Assembly: GCA_004764695.1 (NCBI GenBank)
Contig: CM015707.1
Location: 62,001 to 126,000, forward strand
DNA length: 64,000 nucleotides
Reading direction: 5' to 3'
Source of the DNA: Schizochytrium sp. TIO01
Taxonomy: Eukaryota; Sar; Bigyra; Thraustochytrida; Thraustochytriidae
Shown: piece by piece, positions 38,291 to 47,041 of the stretch
How the letters are laid out: every line of letters starts with the position of its first letter
Position numbering within the stretch: the first letter of the stretch is position 1
Translations under genes and position numbers: made by a program
Notes under the pieces: model-generated
The model's input: only the letters and a program-made list of their open reading frames with translations
What the model was told of the DNA's origin: nothing
The model's database searches: none

Positions 38291-41146
38291 ATGACTGAAG
38301 GAACTCAGGACTGGTCAAAAATTAAGGATTCACTGATAGAAGCAGACAGTCAAACACGGAAGTACTTTTTAAAGTTTCGGTTTGAGGGAGCTTTATCTTT
38401 CAACAAGGAAAAGGAGGAGAATGAGTTGGGTAATCAGTGCATAGCCAAACTCAAATCAGATCTTGTGCTTTCCCCGACTACTTTGCGTGATCTGATAGCT
38501 ATGGGGACCCTATCTACTAGCGAATTGAACATTATTGAAACTTCTCAACAGGACCGCGATAAGTTCAAAATAGGAAAAGTCGATACGGAAAGAAAGACAC
38601 GGCGATCGACGAGACGAAGTAACATTAGAAAGCCTTTATCCCAACAGTCAGATAACACTGATATATTAACCTCTGCTGTTTATACGGATGACACTAAGAA
38701 CTATGTGATTATCAAAAACATCTACAATCCTTCGGGTCTCGACGTTATTAATTTTGCATTCTTTCAAGCAGGAATTTTGTTCTTTTCTGACACGATTGAT
38801 TCTGAGCAATATACTCAAAATATGCACGTTCGTCAAGTTTCAAAGTCACAACTAAGCAAGGTTCCAGAAAAGCTCCTTGAATATCTTGTCCGTGACATAC
38901 AAATCGACACTGACGTCAAGGCTTACGAAAAGGATCTCCATGGGATGTTTTCCTACTTTTTCAATTGTGTCCTATTGCTTCAATCAAGAACGCGTGCTTT
39001 TCTTGAGAGCTGGAAAAAATGTGCCGATGACATTTGTATTAATGACCAAGGAAGAAAACCTGAAGGAAGGGAAAAAATACCAAATATTCTACTCAAGGAA
39101 ATGATCGATTTTACTTTGGGCATGAAAAGGGATTCCGAGATTATTTACCTTTTCTATGCTCTTGGTTTCGCAACGCGTGCTGATTTTCATTTTATTATCT
39201 TCGAAGCGATACCAAACTATATCCAATCTCCACATTTTGTATACCAAGATCCTGCACCTGAAGATCTCACTACCATTCTCCGGGAAATGTTGGAAAAGGT
39301 CAATTCAGAAAGTAATTCTAAAAAGGAACAATTCACAATAGTAACTACTCTTTGTGAAGAACTTCTGAAAACACAACTATCTCTTGCGGATCAGAACAAA
39401 CGAGTTTTTACCAACGATGAGTTGTATAGCTCTAAGATATTTACAGAGTGGAGAATATCTTTGAAAACCGGAAAGTTATCTGTTTGTGAGATTGAGTCTC
39501 AAATGTTCTCCTGGTTATCTCAACTGGTTGATCGATTTGATTTAGGAGAGCTTTATAGGTACAGGCTTGTTAAAATTATGCAGACCATGAATGAGGAGTA
39601 CGGAAGAATCTTTATCATAGCTCACGTCCAGGTTTTGAAGAAAATTACTTTGGAAGAGCTGATTTTGATTCCATGGGTCATTTTTAAGGCACATATTCTC
39701 GCATCTTTTTCTTGTGATGATGACGACGAAATTTTAAAGTTGTTTAATATCAAGCCTGAATGCTCGCAAGATTTAAAGGAACTTTTTTTAGACTCTACAA
39801 GGAAGTATAGATACTTTGAAGTAATGCGGAGCGAAGATGATCTAAAAAAAGCTCTTGATACGAATTATTATGCCGAAGCACATTATGGGAAACCGCTTTA
39901 CATGTACTCTTTTCAACATTGCTTTGAGGATATGATTAACTACTATCCATTCTGTCCTTCTGTATACAAGCGATTTGTCATCATTTCTACAATAATGTCG
40001 ATGAAAAATGAGAGTTTAATACTGGATGAGTTTGACCCAGAATTATGCAACGATACCTATGGATTTCGTTATTTCGTTGGATCTCAACGATGCTTTGTGA
40101 TTCCTAAACGTCCTGACTATCAATCATTCCTGGGATCGTTCAGGATTTCCACAAAAGATCCAAACTTTATCATCTTGATTTATCTTGTGCAGAAGATTAT
40201 AGAACTACTTACAAAGGACCTTATCAAGATTATCAGCTGCGAAAAGCTCGAATTCTCTGTACAAGGAGACTGCAAATTTCAAGATGATATTTTTCTGGGG
40301 AAATTGATGAATGAAAAAATGACAGAAAGCAAGGAAGGACGTGGTGAAGAAGAAGATGAAGATGGTGATGAAGAAGAAGATGAAGAAGAAGATGAAGAAG
40401 GTGGTCAAGATGGTGGTCAAGATGGTGATGAAGAAGATGAACAAGATGGTGATGAAGATAGTGATGAAGAAGATGAAGATGAAGAAGGTGGTCAAGATGG
40501 TGATGAAGATAGTGATGAAGAAGGTGGTCAACATGGTGATAAAGAAGAAGATGAAGAAGATGAAGATGAAGAAGGTGGTCAAGATGGTAATGAAGAAAGT
40601 GATGAAGAAGATGAAGAAGGAAAGTTGGTGACCTTTTTTAAGCAGATGTGCAGCGAGTATCTTGTGGATCTAAAATGTAGCAGCTTGGGTGATGAAGAGT
40701 CTACACTGGACATTCTTTTAACCTTGATGGGTAGTGGTAAAGATATTCTTCCCGAGGAAACTGTCAAGCTCTTAATTGAATCAGCCGAAAATTCGCGCTC
40801 ATCGTATTTGGCCAACAATTTTTGTACTGCTGATACATATGAGGCCTGGATTCATGCGGTAGATTTAACATTTTCTCGTTGTTCTGATCATGTACCTGGA
40901 AAAATTGAATTACCTTCTGTTAAAAGTCATGTTCAAGAGGGGAAGTGTAGTATTTGTTTACTTGAAACATGGAATGGGACAAGCGAATTGATCGAGTTAG
41001 AAAATCTGTGCCGGTTGAGAACGAAACATAAAGCACACACTTCCTGCCTGTCGGTGTGGTCTTTAAGATGCGATTTCTGTCCTGCGTGTCATACATTGCC
41101 CTTTCTTAAAGCTGAATCATATAAATCGACAAATAAATCAAAGTAA
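38291..41146 (+). CDS. Large protein with acidic repeat and C-terminal RING finger
   Basis: 951 residues. The N-terminus contains DLVLSPTTLRDLIAMGTLST, which recalls the central domain of transcription elongation factor TFIIS, and then a basic TRRSTRRSNIRK patch. A long helical region follows. Residues about 685-777 are an acidic tract (EEDEDGDEEEDEE, GGQDGDEDSDEE) encoded by GATGAA/GGTGGT repeats. A RING-type domain lies at about 885-932: CSICL ... KHKAHTSC ... CDFCPAC. This suggests an E3 ubiquitin ligase, likely nuclear. The RING is well supported; the TFIIS resemblance is weak and could be chance. Confidence 0.75.
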   Translation: MTEGTQDWSKIKDSLIEADSQTRKYFLKFRFEGALSFNKEKEENELGNQCIAKLKSDLVLSPTTLRDLIAMGTLSTSELNIIETSQQDRDKFKIGKVDTERKTRRSTRRSNIRKPLSQQSDNTDILTSAVYTDDTKNYVIIKNIYNPSGLDVINFAFFQAGILFFSDTIDSEQYTQNMHVRQVSKSQLSKVPEKLLEYLVRDIQIDTDVKAYEKDLHGMFSYFFNCVLLLQSRTRAFLESWKKCADDICINDQGRKPEGREKIPNILLKEMIDFTLGMKRDSEIIYLFYALGFATRADFHFIIFEAIPNYIQSPHFVYQDPAPEDLTTILREMLEKVNSESNSKKEQFTIVTTLCEELLKTQLSLADQNKRVFTNDELYSSKIFTEWRISLKTGKLSVCEIESQMFSWLSQLVDRFDLGELYRYRLVKIMQTMNEEYGRIFIIAHVQVLKKITLEELILIPWVIFKAHILASFSCDDDDEILKLFNIKPECSQDLKELFLDSTRKYRYFEVMRSEDDLKKALDTNYYAEAHYGKPLYMYSFQHCFEDMINYYPFCPSVYKRFVIISTIMSMKNESLILDEFDPELCNDTYGFRYFVGSQRCFVIPKRPDYQSFLGSFRISTKDPNFIILIYLVQKIIELLTKDLIKIISCEKLEFSVQGDCKFQDDIFLGKLMNEKMTESKEGRGEEEDEDGDEEEDEEEDEEGGQDGGQDGDEEDEQDGDEDSDEEDEDEEGGQDGDEDSDEEGGQHGDKEEDEEDEDEEGGQDGNEESDEEDEEGKLVTFFKQMCSEYLVDLKCSSLGDEESTLDILLTLMGSGKDILPEETVKLLIESAENSRSSYLANNFCTADTYEAWIHAVDLTFSRCSDHVPGKIELPSVKSHVQEGKCSICLLETWNGTSELIELENLCRLRTKHKAHTSCLSVWSLRCDFCPACHTLPFLKAESYKSTNKSK

Positions 41147-41186
41147 TAAGTTCTGTTTAAATCAGTTTATTTTTAGACGAAGCGAA

Positions 41187-41957
41187 ATGTTCAGTTCATG
41201 GTTTCCTTTGAGAACGTGGTCAGTTACGTCTCGACGCCATGATACGAACGTAGAGCTTTTAAACCATCGGTTATACAAATTGAAGTATCTATGCTCCAGT
41301 CTTCGTAAACAATCATCGAAGTTTAAAAAATTAGAAAGAAGATACTACACAAAGATAGCCAAAGAATTAGAGAGGAAAGATGAAAGAAGCGCTCGCGTTT
41401 ATGTTCGCCAGAGTGTTCATTTTGGCGATCTTGCACTACGAAGCTTGGAGTTATCTTCACGTGTTGAGATGGTTCATGCCATGACGGAAATGGCAATTCA
41501 CACGGGGACACTAACTGAAGAAATGGTTAAGACAACTTCACTTATTGCGGCGTACACTGACCCTATGGCTACAATGGAGGATTTGACTGTTTTCGACGAC
41601 GCATATCAAGATATCATGCTTGCTTGCAACAGCATGAACGCAACATTTAATGAGACTGTTTTATCACATGAAGCAGATGCTGGTGTAAGAGAGAATGAAG
41701 TTTTAGAATGGGTCAGAGACAATTTGACTGACCAAGTGTCATCCCAATTCCCTGATGTCCCTTCACACCACGCAGTCAGAGATGAACATGAAATAGACGC
41801 TGTACGTGTTCATAAGCTTTTAAAGAGTCATGTCTCTGAGCCTAGCGAACCCCCACCTATTCCTCCCTCACCCCCTCCCCTTCCTTCTCGTCAGCTACGA
41901 AGATCTCACACAGACATGTACGGAGGTACTAACAATAACTCTAATAGTCTATTTTGA
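41187..41957 (+). CDS. ESCRT-III protein, CHMP1-like (Snf7 family)
   Basis: 256 residues. The core at about 30-180 matches the Snf7 fold: a basic first helix (LRKQSSKFKKLERRYYTKIA), then ERSARVYVRQSVHFGDLALR and SLELSSRVEMVHAMTEMAIH, closely like the CHMP1/Did2 pattern of ARIYAENAIR plus SARVD. ESCRT-III filaments constrict membranes in budding, cytokinetic abscission and nuclear-envelope sealing. Near 222-236 is a proline-rich segment PPPIPPSPPPLPSR, with a class II SH3-type PxxPxR, absent from cellular CHMP1. No clear MIM helix for VPS4 is visible at the C-terminus, so it may act as a dominant or redirected subunit. The stop overlaps the convergent subtilase-like gene by 9 bases. Confidence 0.75.
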   Translation: MFSSWFPLRTWSVTSRRHDTNVELLNHRLYKLKYLCSSLRKQSSKFKKLERRYYTKIAKELERKDERSARVYVRQSVHFGDLALRSLELSSRVEMVHAMTEMAIHTGTLTEEMVKTTSLIAAYTDPMATMEDLTVFDDAYQDIMLACNSMNATFNETVLSHEADAGVRENEVLEWVRDNLTDQVSSQFPDVPSHHAVRDEHEIDAVRVHKLLKSHVSEPSEPPPIPPSPPPLPSRQLRRSHTDMYGGTNNNSNSLF

Positions 41958-42986
41958 CTCTCCGCTAATAGATAGAGCAAGTTGGAAATCTTTATCTACA
42001 CGATGTGCGTCACTTCGAATAGTATCAACGGCGCAGCTTATAGACTGATCACATTTTTCGAGCGCTTGAAGAGCAATTCCGCCTACATAAGACGCAGCGA
42101 GACCTGTGCCAGAATAAGACTCTCCTTTGATACATAGTTGATGTCCCGGGGCCCATATGTTTGCAGCACGAGCAGGTCCAATCATTCGATCATTTTTGTC
42201 AGTTTGTCCAACGATTAATGTATAATTGTTTTTCTTCTTATTATCATCTTTATTGATATCAAAATTAATTCTGTTATTAATAATGATATTATTCTTATTA
42301 ATATCTTTCTTATTAATGTCATTATTAATACTTTGAATACTCGCTGGAATTACTGTAAGATGCTTTCTTCCTATTTTCTCAATTAAAAGTGAAAGAAGTG
42401 AAAACTGCTGAACTGTGAACACAAGTACAGAAGGATCAGTAACTACTGTCATTACTTCGTCGAGGGAAATAATAGCATCTTGTAATGTAGAAACTTTAAC
42501 CGTTTCAATAATTTTCGCATCGGATGCAAGAGCAGTTACGATTTCGGTTGGAATTGTCTCATTAGAGTTATTTTCAGAGCTAAAGATAAACAATGACTGA
42601 TTGTATCCAGTGAAGAAAGGTGAAAAATATTCTTTATCCAAAGGTAAAAATTCTTGATCTGATCTATCTAAGTACCAAGGGACTTTTTCTTCTTTGCATG
42701 AATTAGGATATATTGAATGAGGCGGTACCTTCTTAAATGTCTCTTTCAATTGCATCTCGGCATCAAACCAAAAACACAAGGTTTCGTCTGCTGGTTCTTT
42801 AAAAAGCTCAGTATTGTGAGGCTGGAAAAACTTCTCTTCCCTCTCTTCACTTGTCATCCAAGAGTTGCATACATCAAAGCTCCTCCCGATCTTCACCCAT
42901 CGATCTTGATCCGCGTACGAGTCAATCGCCGTCACGGTCGAGGTCCATCCAAAAACAGATTTCGCAAAATGTCCCAATCTAACCAT
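41949..42986 (-). CDS. Subtilase-fold protein lacking the catalytic serine (pseudoprotease)
   Basis: 345 residues from ATG 42986. The second half follows subtilisins: ASDAKIIETVKVSTLQDAI, then LLIEKIGRKHLTVIPAS, an Asn/Asp/Lys-rich insert (about 221-260), YTLIVGQTDKNDRMIGPARA, NIWAPGHQL and SGTGLAASYVGGIALQAL. That last motif corresponds to NGTSMAxPHVAG, with Gly where the nucleophilic Ser should be. I also see no HGT(H) motif and no AAGN oxyanion segment. It is therefore probably an inactive scaffold, decoy or inhibitor rather than a protease. No signal peptide is evident. It starts close to the divergent RING-CH gene. Confidence 0.7.
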   Translation of the reverse strand: MVRLGHFAKSVFGWTSTVTAIDSYADQDRWVKIGRSFDVCNSWMTSEEREEKFFQPHNTELFKEPADETLCFWFDAEMQLKETFKKVPPHSIYPNSCKEEKVPWYLDRSDQEFLPLDKEYFSPFFTGYNQSLFIFSSENNSNETIPTEIVTALASDAKIIETVKVSTLQDAIISLDEVMTVVTDPSVLVFTVQQFSLLSLLIEKIGRKHLTVIPASIQSINNDINKKDINKNNIIINNRINFDINKDDNKKKNNYTLIVGQTDKNDRMIGPARAANIWAPGHQLCIKGESYSGTGLAASYVGGIALQALEKCDQSISCAVDTIRSDAHRVDKDFQLALSISGESK

Positions 42987-43379
42987 GTTATTGTGAATCG
43001 AAAACAATCCGTCTCTTCAGAAATGAATTATAATATGAATATATGTAATTTGGAATGCAGAATCTGTCTAGGTGAAATAGGTCCAGAAGCAAATGACAAA
43101 TTCTTCCGCCCATGTTCCTGCACTGCTCCTATCCATTTTGAATGTTGGCTTCGATTCTTACTCTTTTATTCTAATTCAAGCCGATGTCCGACATGCAATT
43201 ATGACCAAGTAGGAAACGACTTCTGTTATATTACCGCAGTATTAATTGCAAGATCCTTCACGTTTATCATAAGCTTTGTTTACCTAGTCATACATCTTTT
43301 AGGATATATCTACTTAGTGAAAAAGATCATAAGTTCTATTAACTTATTGATAGATGTAATTCGCGAGTGTTCCCTTTGA
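42969..43379 (+). CDS. Membrane RING-CH (MARCH-like) E3 ubiquitin ligase
   Basis: 136 residues if started at ATG 42969; ATG 43023 (MNYNMN...) is also possible and would avoid overlap with the divergent gene. The RING-CH domain reads CRICLGE, then CSC, PIHFECW and CPTC, giving C-x2-C ... C-x-C ... H-x2-C ... C-x2-C. The Cys at position four and His at position five are diagnostic of RING-CH. Two hydrophobic helices follow (about 82-102 and 106-122). MARCH-type ligases ubiquitinate membrane proteins and send them to lysosomes, and several large viruses carry them to remove host surface receptors; such a role is inferred. The end overlaps the dCMP deaminase by 41 bases. Confidence 0.85.
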   Translation: MSQSNHVIVNRKQSVSSEMNYNMNICNLECRICLGEIGPEANDKFFRPCSCTAPIHFECWLRFLLFYSNSSRCPTCNYDQVGNDFCYITAVLIARSFTFIISFVYLVIHLLGYIYLVKKIISSINLLIDVIRECSL

Positions 43380-43845
43380 ACTTTACAAGTTTAACCTGCA
43401 GTATATCACAGAGATATTTGACCATTTTAAATTCTTCGGATTCGCCTTTGTAATCATGTTCGTATACGATACGTTTTATACCAGCTTGAAGGATCATCTT
43501 AGCACAATTTGAACAAGGACTGTGTGTTGTGTATAATGTAGTATTTCGAAGGTCTTTTTTGGAACTATTTAAAAGAGCATTCATTTCTGCGTGAATTACA
43601 AAATGTTTTTTAAAAGATTTATCAGAGAGGTTTTCACACGATTCATCATCTCTTCCCCATAAACCAAGATCATCTGACAGCCCATTAACAAGTCCATTAT
43701 AGCCAGTTGCAACGATCCGCTTTCTTTCATCAACTATTATCGCACCTACCTGTGTTCGAGGGTCTTTAGATCGTTCTGCATTTAGTTTGGCATTAAACAT
43801 AAAAAATTCTTCCCAATTAATAACGTTTCCTCTTTTTGAACTCAT
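43339..43845 (-). CDS. Deoxycytidylate (dCMP) deaminase
   Basis: 168 residues. Converts dCMP to dUMP, feeding thymidylate synthesis. The zinc site is intact: His85-Ala-Glu87 (VIHAEMNALL) and Pro110-Cys111-Ser-Asn-Cys114 (SPCSNCAKMI). The N-terminal DPRTQVGAIIVDE and GYNGLV are typical of the family, and the length is normal for a monofunctional enzyme. It supports nucleotide supply for replication of an AT-rich genome. Start ATG 43845; the 3' end overlaps the RING-CH gene in convergent fashion. Confidence 0.95.
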   Translation of the reverse strand: MSSKRGNVINWEEFFMFNAKLNAERSKDPRTQVGAIIVDERKRIVATGYNGLVNGLSDDLGLWGRDDESCENLSDKSFKKHFVIHAEMNALLNSSKKDLRNTTLYTTHSPCSNCAKMILQAGIKRIVYEHDYKGESEEFKMVKYLCDILQVKLVKFKGNTRELHLSIS

Positions 43846-44194
43846 TTCTGACTTTATTTTGTATTGGGAACAAAATATTATTACTTAGACAAGTAAGGTA
43901 TTAATTACATTATACCAGACCCTTATTATAAAGTATATTATTTATCAACTCGAAAATGAATTAATTATTTTTTTTTCAATTAAAGTATCGCACATATTTA
44001 TATTATTATTTACTAATAGAATGAAAAAAAATTATTCCTAATATGGTGGCGAGTTTAAAAAGTTTAAAAACGAAAATGTTTAAAATTAAATATAATGGAG
44101 ATTCGGTAAAATAAAAAAAATTCCCTCTATTATTTTTCATTGTTTAAATATATAACAAGACAAAGAATAATCTGTTTTTGTGTTTGTAAAGACA
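43846..44194. other. AT-rich divergent intergenic region
   Basis: About 350 bases of A/T-rich sequence between dCMP deaminase and the Hsp20-like gene. No gene seen; presumably the two promoters. Confidence 0.6.
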
Positions 44195-44575
44195 ATGTCT
44201 TTTTCTTTTAGAGATTATGGTGACGAATCACACCCTTTAAAAGTTGATATAATTGAAGCTGAAGAGGAACTGAAAATAACTGCAGACCTCCCTGGTGTTT
44301 TAAAACCTGACATTTCAATTTCTTTGAACAAAATTGAGAATACATTGAGAATTGTAGCGTTTAAAAAGAGGGAGACTGGTCTAGGTAGTGGAGAATGGTT
44401 CATTTATGACGAGCGTTTCGGAGGCGAGTTGAACAGATTAATTCTTATTCCTAGACGCATTATAATACGTGAAGTTGGAGAAATGAATTTAGAAAATGGT
44501 GTGTTATCAATTACACTGATTACAATCTCTGCTAAAGAGATTTCCGATAACATAGTATCATTAACGCTGGAGTAA
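44195..44575 (+). CDS. Hsp20/alpha-crystallin-like small heat-shock protein
   Basis: 126 residues from ATG 44195. The alpha-crystallin domain fills it: VDIIEAEEELKITADLPGVL, DISISLNKIENTLRI, then GEWFIYDERFGGELNRLILIPR and NLENGVLSITLITI, matching the strand order and the late (N)GVL-x-I motif of small heat-shock proteins. The N-terminal extension is very short and the IxI tail motif is not obvious, so oligomerisation may differ. Such chaperones hold unfolding proteins. The 3' end overlaps the BAF-like gene by 15 bases (convergent). Confidence 0.75.
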   Translation: MSFSFRDYGDESHPLKVDIIEAEEELKITADLPGVLKPDISISLNKIENTLRIVAFKKRETGLGSGEWFIYDERFGGELNRLILIPRRIIIREVGEMNLENGVLSITLITISAKEISDNIVSLTLE

Positions 44576-44812
44576 TTTAGTATAAGAATCCGCTATTGAG
44601 CTTATGATCAATTCTCTGTTTCTAGTAATTCCTGCATCAGTTAAATACCAAAAAAATGCCTCTCTGTGCTCTTGAGTTGTGAATAGCGGGTGCTTCAATT
44701 GTAGGAAGACACCTAAAAGTTGGGTTTTTGTAAGAACACTCACGTTCTGATTGAGTCTCTGAGCGGCTACAGGTCCAACACCAGGAAGACTGGTGAGCAA
44801 CTCGCTCTCCAT
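44561..44812 (-). CDS. Barrier-to-autointegration factor (BAF)-like protein
   Basis: 83 residues from ATG 44812 (the frame is open upstream, but that part is not protein-like). Length and layout match metazoan BAF (89 residues). A helix-hairpin-helix (LLTSLPGVGPVAAQRL) replaces BAF's GSLAGIGEVLGKKL, followed by a central helix (LLGVFLQL), then aromatic FFWYL in place of FREWL, and a C-terminal helix after DAGITRNRELI. Cellular BAF dimerises, bridges DNA, binds LEM proteins, organises the re-forming nuclear envelope and blocks foreign cytoplasmic DNA. A viral copy could compact viral DNA or compete with host BAF. Similarity is recognised by eye, so a profile search is the deciding test. Confidence 0.65.
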   Translation of the reverse strand: MESELLTSLPGVGPVAAQRLNQNVSVLTKTQLLGVFLQLKHPLFTTQEHREAFFWYLTDAGITRNRELIISSIADSYTKLLQR

Positions 44813-44981
44813 CTGTCCCTTATTCCTGTATTTTCGTTTCTTCTTATTTAAAAAGAATATTCTTATATGTTTAACTATAACAAACCTTCTAGAAGCTTTT
44901 GTATTAATAAACATATAGCCTATTATTATACTAATGCCATCTACCCGAAACAAACATAAGAGATGGATGGAAATGATGAAG

Positions 44982-45326
44982 TCATGCAAATCCATTTCTT
45001 TCCAACTCGGAACCCTTAGCGAGGATTTTCTTTATTTTACTGACTGAGTTTGCCATAGCATATTCCCCATAGTGTAAAGTTTCGTTTCCAGCTCTTTCAA
45101 AAAGTCTATAGCTCGGACTTTCGCTTTCAGAGAGCAAAACTTGGTAGCGCTTGCGCCAAACTTTCCCCGGTTGTCTTGCGTCTTTAGGAAGGGCTGGGTG
45201 GAGGTTGAGTCTAGTCGCAAGCTTTGTCCAGAACACCTCTTGGAATTCGTTTACAAATACTCCAGAGTTTTCTAGTTTAAAGATCTCGTCCACGAGCAGA
45301 GCATCTATCTCATTTAGGGGAATCAT
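44982..45326 (-). CDS. Unknown 114-residue protein
   Basis: Starts MIPLNEIDALLVDEIFKL at the ATG whose complement is 45324-45326. It is helical and basic, with a WRKRYQVLLSESESPSYRLFE segment, and has no motif I recognise. The start codon shares the palindrome CATG with the divergent RING gene at 45325, so if both start there the two coding regions touch head to head. Lies just upstream of the BAF-like gene on the same strand. Confidence 0.5.
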   Translation of the reverse strand: MIPLNEIDALLVDEIFKLENSGVFVNEFQEVFWTKLATRLNLHPALPKDARQPGKVWRKRYQVLLSESESPSYRLFERAGNETLHYGEYAMANSVSKIKKILAKGSELERNGFA

Positions 45327-45840
45327 GACCAACTATTTTGCACAGGATCTGAATTTTAAATACTTTTCCTTCAAAACACAAGAAGAATCTATCATGGAAG
45401 GGGGAGTTAAATATTTTGGGGAAAGGAATGGAAATGTCAACACAGAAGAACAGACTGATTCATTTTGTGCAGTTTGTCTTGATGAAAAGGTCAACGAATT
45501 TAAATTCAGTTGCTTTGGCTGTACTAAAAGTATTTGCGCATCATGTTGTCTTTCAATCACTGTTCTGAAAGATACGTTTATATTATACAAATGCCCGTAT
45601 TGTCGAGCTCAAAATAAGCTCGTAAACGACGACGTCATCCAACTTCTTAGCTCAAATACTGAGACTGAGACTTTCAGAATTAGTGATATTACCAAAACAA
45701 ATTATCGCGAGTATATTCGTAGATTCAATCATGCGATCGACTGTGAACAGTTCGTGGTCAAGGTTGCTCGGAATCATGAAACGAAAAGTCCATGGGATAA
45801 TTTGTACATCGAAAACAGTGAAACCCAACTGGCAATATAG
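45325..45840 (+). CDS. RING-finger protein
   Basis: 171 residues from ATG 45325 (ATG 45394 would give 148 and leave room for a promoter). A RING-type domain lies at about 47-91: CAVCLDEKV, CFGC, KSICASCC and CPYCRAQ, with Cys in place of the usual His at the fourth or fifth ligand. The rest is polar with no membrane helix. Probably an E3 ubiquitin ligase, one of three RING-type proteins within 8 kb. Substrates unknown. Confidence 0.7.
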   Translation: MTNYFAQDLNFKYFSFKTQEESIMEGGVKYFGERNGNVNTEEQTDSFCAVCLDEKVNEFKFSCFGCTKSICASCCLSITVLKDTFILYKCPYCRAQNKLVNDDVIQLLSSNTETETFRISDITKTNYREYIRRFNHAIDCEQFVVKVARNHETKSPWDNLYIENSETQLAI

Positions 45841-45849
45841 ATGAATGAA

Positions 45850-46899
45850 CTATTTTAGAATGTTTGACCATACATGTCCACAGTCTATAAATTGGTAGGG
45901 TGCTTTTGGGCAGTCTGGGTCAGCGCATTTGAACCAACCTTGTAGAGATGCTTTGGAGATAATAAAGTAGGTGTTATTTTGCTTGTGCCTTCGCTCGCTG
46001 TTAAACGGACAGGGCTTGCCCTTGAGAATAAAGTTATAGAAATGCTCGTTCTCCGAGGCGCTTAAAATGCTTGCGTCGAAGTCGGAAAGAAGCTTTTCCA
46101 GACCTGGGGGAGTAGAAAGCATATATGTTTTAAGAAACTCTTCTTCTTTGTCAGGTTTCTCGACACCATAAGAGAATGTCTTTAGGGCATGGTTGAATTC
46201 GCCATTTTTGGAAACTAAGGGAGAATCGAGATTTAAACTTGGAATACGAGCCTGTAAGAGTGTCATGAATACATACTGTGGATTGTATTTCTCCGGTCCT
46301 TTCGTTCCTCTGATGCGGAGCGCTGACTCTTTCGGTTTGTTTTTCTTGTAGCTATAAAGGAGTCGAAAGAGGCGATTTTTTGTATATACCTTAGTATCTA
46401 GGTAAATGCAATTACATTTCTTTAAGCAGTCATTGGCAAACTCTCCTACGCTCTTGACACTCTCCAAGAAAAACTCGAAAATCACATGGAATGATAATTT
46501 TTCCTGAGTAGATGCGTCAAGCCAATAGACCGAAGGCAAAGAACCTATATCAGGGAAAGTTTCTTGGATATGTTTTGATGCCGTTGAAACAAATGCAGTA
46601 ACAGATTTCACAAAATCCTTCCTCTTTTCTATAATATCTTCACCGTTCAGTTCTGCGTCAAAATCAAAATAGATTTTTGTTGGTTTATTCCATTGAAGAA
46701 GTTCATAAACATGACGGTACCACTTTGTATTTCTATATAGTTGAAAACAAAAGTGCTCATATCCACATGCAAAGTATGATTTTGCGCCCTTAAAACCTTT
46801 ATCTTTTGCAAAAACTGGTAGCCCGGTTTCGATTGCCCAATTCATTGGCGAAGTTGCCTCTGAAGGAGGGTAAGTTGGTCCGTTCTTAAACTGTTTCAT
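45850..46899 (-). CDS. Archaeo-eukaryotic primase (PrimPol/UL52-like)
   Basis: 349 residues. Catalytic DxD: Asp79 and Asp81 in KIYFDFDAEL. The SxH motif is Ser136-x-His138 in KLSFHVIF. Motif III is DTKVYTKNRLFRLLYSYK. A C-terminal zinc module reads CPFN, then RRHKQNN, then CADPDC, in the C-H-C-C order of the UL52/PrimPol family. These enzymes make the primers for DNA replication. The protein is much shorter than herpesvirus UL52 and has no helicase domain, so it likely works with the SF3 helicase encoded at 28286. Convergent with the RING gene; only ten bases separate the stops. Confidence 0.88.
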   Translation of the reverse strand: MKQFKNGPTYPPSEATSPMNWAIETGLPVFAKDKGFKGAKSYFACGYEHFCFQLYRNTKWYRHVYELLQWNKPTKIYFDFDAELNGEDIIEKRKDFVKSVTAFVSTASKHIQETFPDIGSLPSVYWLDASTQEKLSFHVIFEFFLESVKSVGEFANDCLKKCNCIYLDTKVYTKNRLFRLLYSYKKNKPKESALRIRGTKGPEKYNPQYVFMTLLQARIPSLNLDSPLVSKNGEFNHALKTFSYGVEKPDKEEEFLKTYMLSTPPGLEKLLSDFDASILSASENEHFYNFILKGKPCPFNSERRHKQNNTYFIISKASLQGWFKCADPDCPKAPYQFIDCGHVWSNILK

Positions 46900-47041
46900 T
46901 GTTATAATTAATATTTCTCTTTATTCCATTTAGGATTTATTTATTTATTTAGAACTATTATATCTTGGTTTAATATGATGATAACATAAGTAGAAAATTA
47001 ATTTTAACGTTTATACTTAATAATTAAATTAGTTAATCAGA

